DNA of 64,000 nucleotides, from assembly GCF_000686025.1 (NCBI RefSeq), contig NZ_JMLQ01000001.1, positions 186,001-250,000 of the forward strand, given 5' to 3'. Position 1 is the stretch's first letter, and each line of letters starts with the position of its first letter. The notes beneath the pieces are model-generated. The model was not told the DNA's origin. It did no database searches and saw only the letters and a program-made list of their open reading frames with translations. This DNA comes from Rhodococcus sp. UNC23MFCrub1.1. GTDB taxonomy: Bacteria; Actinomycetota; Actinomycetes; Mycobacteriales; Mycobacteriaceae. Below, in pieces: positions 63,775 through 64,000 of the stretch. The translations under genes and the position numbers were made by a program.

Positions 63775-64000
63775 GCTGCTTCCGTCCGGTCTGCGTAGGC
63801 GGTGGTGCGCTCGACTGCGCGTCGTCCGATTCCCTCGGCGATCGCGTGTAGTTCCTCGACGGTCTTCTCCGATCCGTGCTGCGATCCCGCCATCCGCGAG
63901 ATCGTCTCCTCCATCAGCGTGCCACCCAGGTCGTTGGCGCCGCCGTTCAGCATCACCCGAGTTCCCGTCACGCCGAGTTTCACCCAGCTCGTCTGGATGT
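63771..64000 (-). CDS. fbiC: FO synthase FbiC, 3' end only
   Basis: Only the C-terminal ~75 residues are in the window; the frame stays open through the right edge. The sequence [42 protein letters not shown] is split as [10 protein letters not shown] and [12 protein letters not shown], features of the CofH half of FbiC. FbiC is the bifunctional radical SAM enzyme that makes the FO core of coenzyme F420. M. tuberculosis Rv1173 lies close to the fdxC/dapC genes, as here. Confidence 0.9.
   Translation of the reverse strand, partial: IQTSWVKLGVTGTRVMLNGGANDLGGTLMEETISRMAGSQHGSEKTVEELHAIAEGIGRRAVERTTAYADRTEAA

Overview
This is a gene-dense, high-GC (roughly two-thirds G+C by eye) stretch of an actinobacterial chromosome. 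The gene content points to the Mycobacteriales, most likely a Rhodococcus or close relative: kgd encodes the fused 2-oxoglutarate decarboxylase/E2 protein of that order, and there are lpqY-sugABC, glgM, gpgS, fadD6/fadD36, an actinobacterial sigE-rseA-htrA-tatB locus and fbiC (coenzyme F420). From memory, the order from kgd to fbiC follows the Mycobacterium tuberculosis Rv1248c-to-Rv1173 region with local inversions and insertions. I see no rRNA, tRNA, insertion sequence, prophage or CRISPR array.

Layout. 1-7.8 kb: a fused heterodimer-type ABC exporter cut by the left edge, kgd, and a small SMC/ABC-like ATPase. 7.8-13 kb: fabH, then a TetR repressor divergent from a Baeyer-Villiger monooxygenase, an SDR and an alpha/beta esterase. 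13-17.4 kb: osmoprotectant uptake (proX-proV-proW-proZ) with a second, divergent substrate-binding lipoprotein. 17.4-22.3 kb: malic enzyme, a small membrane protein, a PHP phosphoesterase, a SUFU-domain protein, and an overlapping metallophosphoesterase / ParB-like pair. 22.3-28.3 kb: the trehalose importer lpqY-sugA-sugB-sugC, a glycine-zipper-like membrane protein and a CitE/HpcH-type lyase. 28.3-33.5 kb: an MgtE-N/CBS protein, a DUF1003 protein, two tandem secreted lytic-transglycosylase-like proteins and mrp. 33.5-36.6 kb: tatB, htrA, rseA and sigE on the minus strand. 36.8-41.8 kb: an O-methyltransferase, glgC/glgM divergent, an rRNA methyltransferase, a 55-residue DUF3117 protein, and tag. 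41.8-49.4 kb: a DivIVA-like protein, gpgS, folP2, fadD6, two LOG-family proteins, dapE, and divergent dapD. 49.4-57 kb: an accessory-looking block with an AAC(2')-like acetyltransferase, a TetR-AidB-crotonase operon and a two-gene heterodimeric ABC exporter. 57-64 kb: a lipase-like hydrolase, an MDR oxidoreductase, fadD36, a Cys-rich small protein, a DUF6584-like protein, dapC, fdxC, an EcsC-like protein and the 3' end of fbiC.

Themes. Several genes serve glucan and trehalose metabolism (lpqY-sugABC, glgC, glgM, gpgS), lysine/meso-DAP synthesis for the wall (dapE, dapD, dapC), envelope stress (sigE, rseA, htrA, tatB) and acyl-CoA chemistry (fabH, fadD6, fadD36, AidB-like, crotonase). Genes are packed in operons with 4-base ATGA/GTGA overlaps. 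Many first genes carry a TANNNT box 6-8 bases before the start codon, which suggests widespread leaderless transcription.
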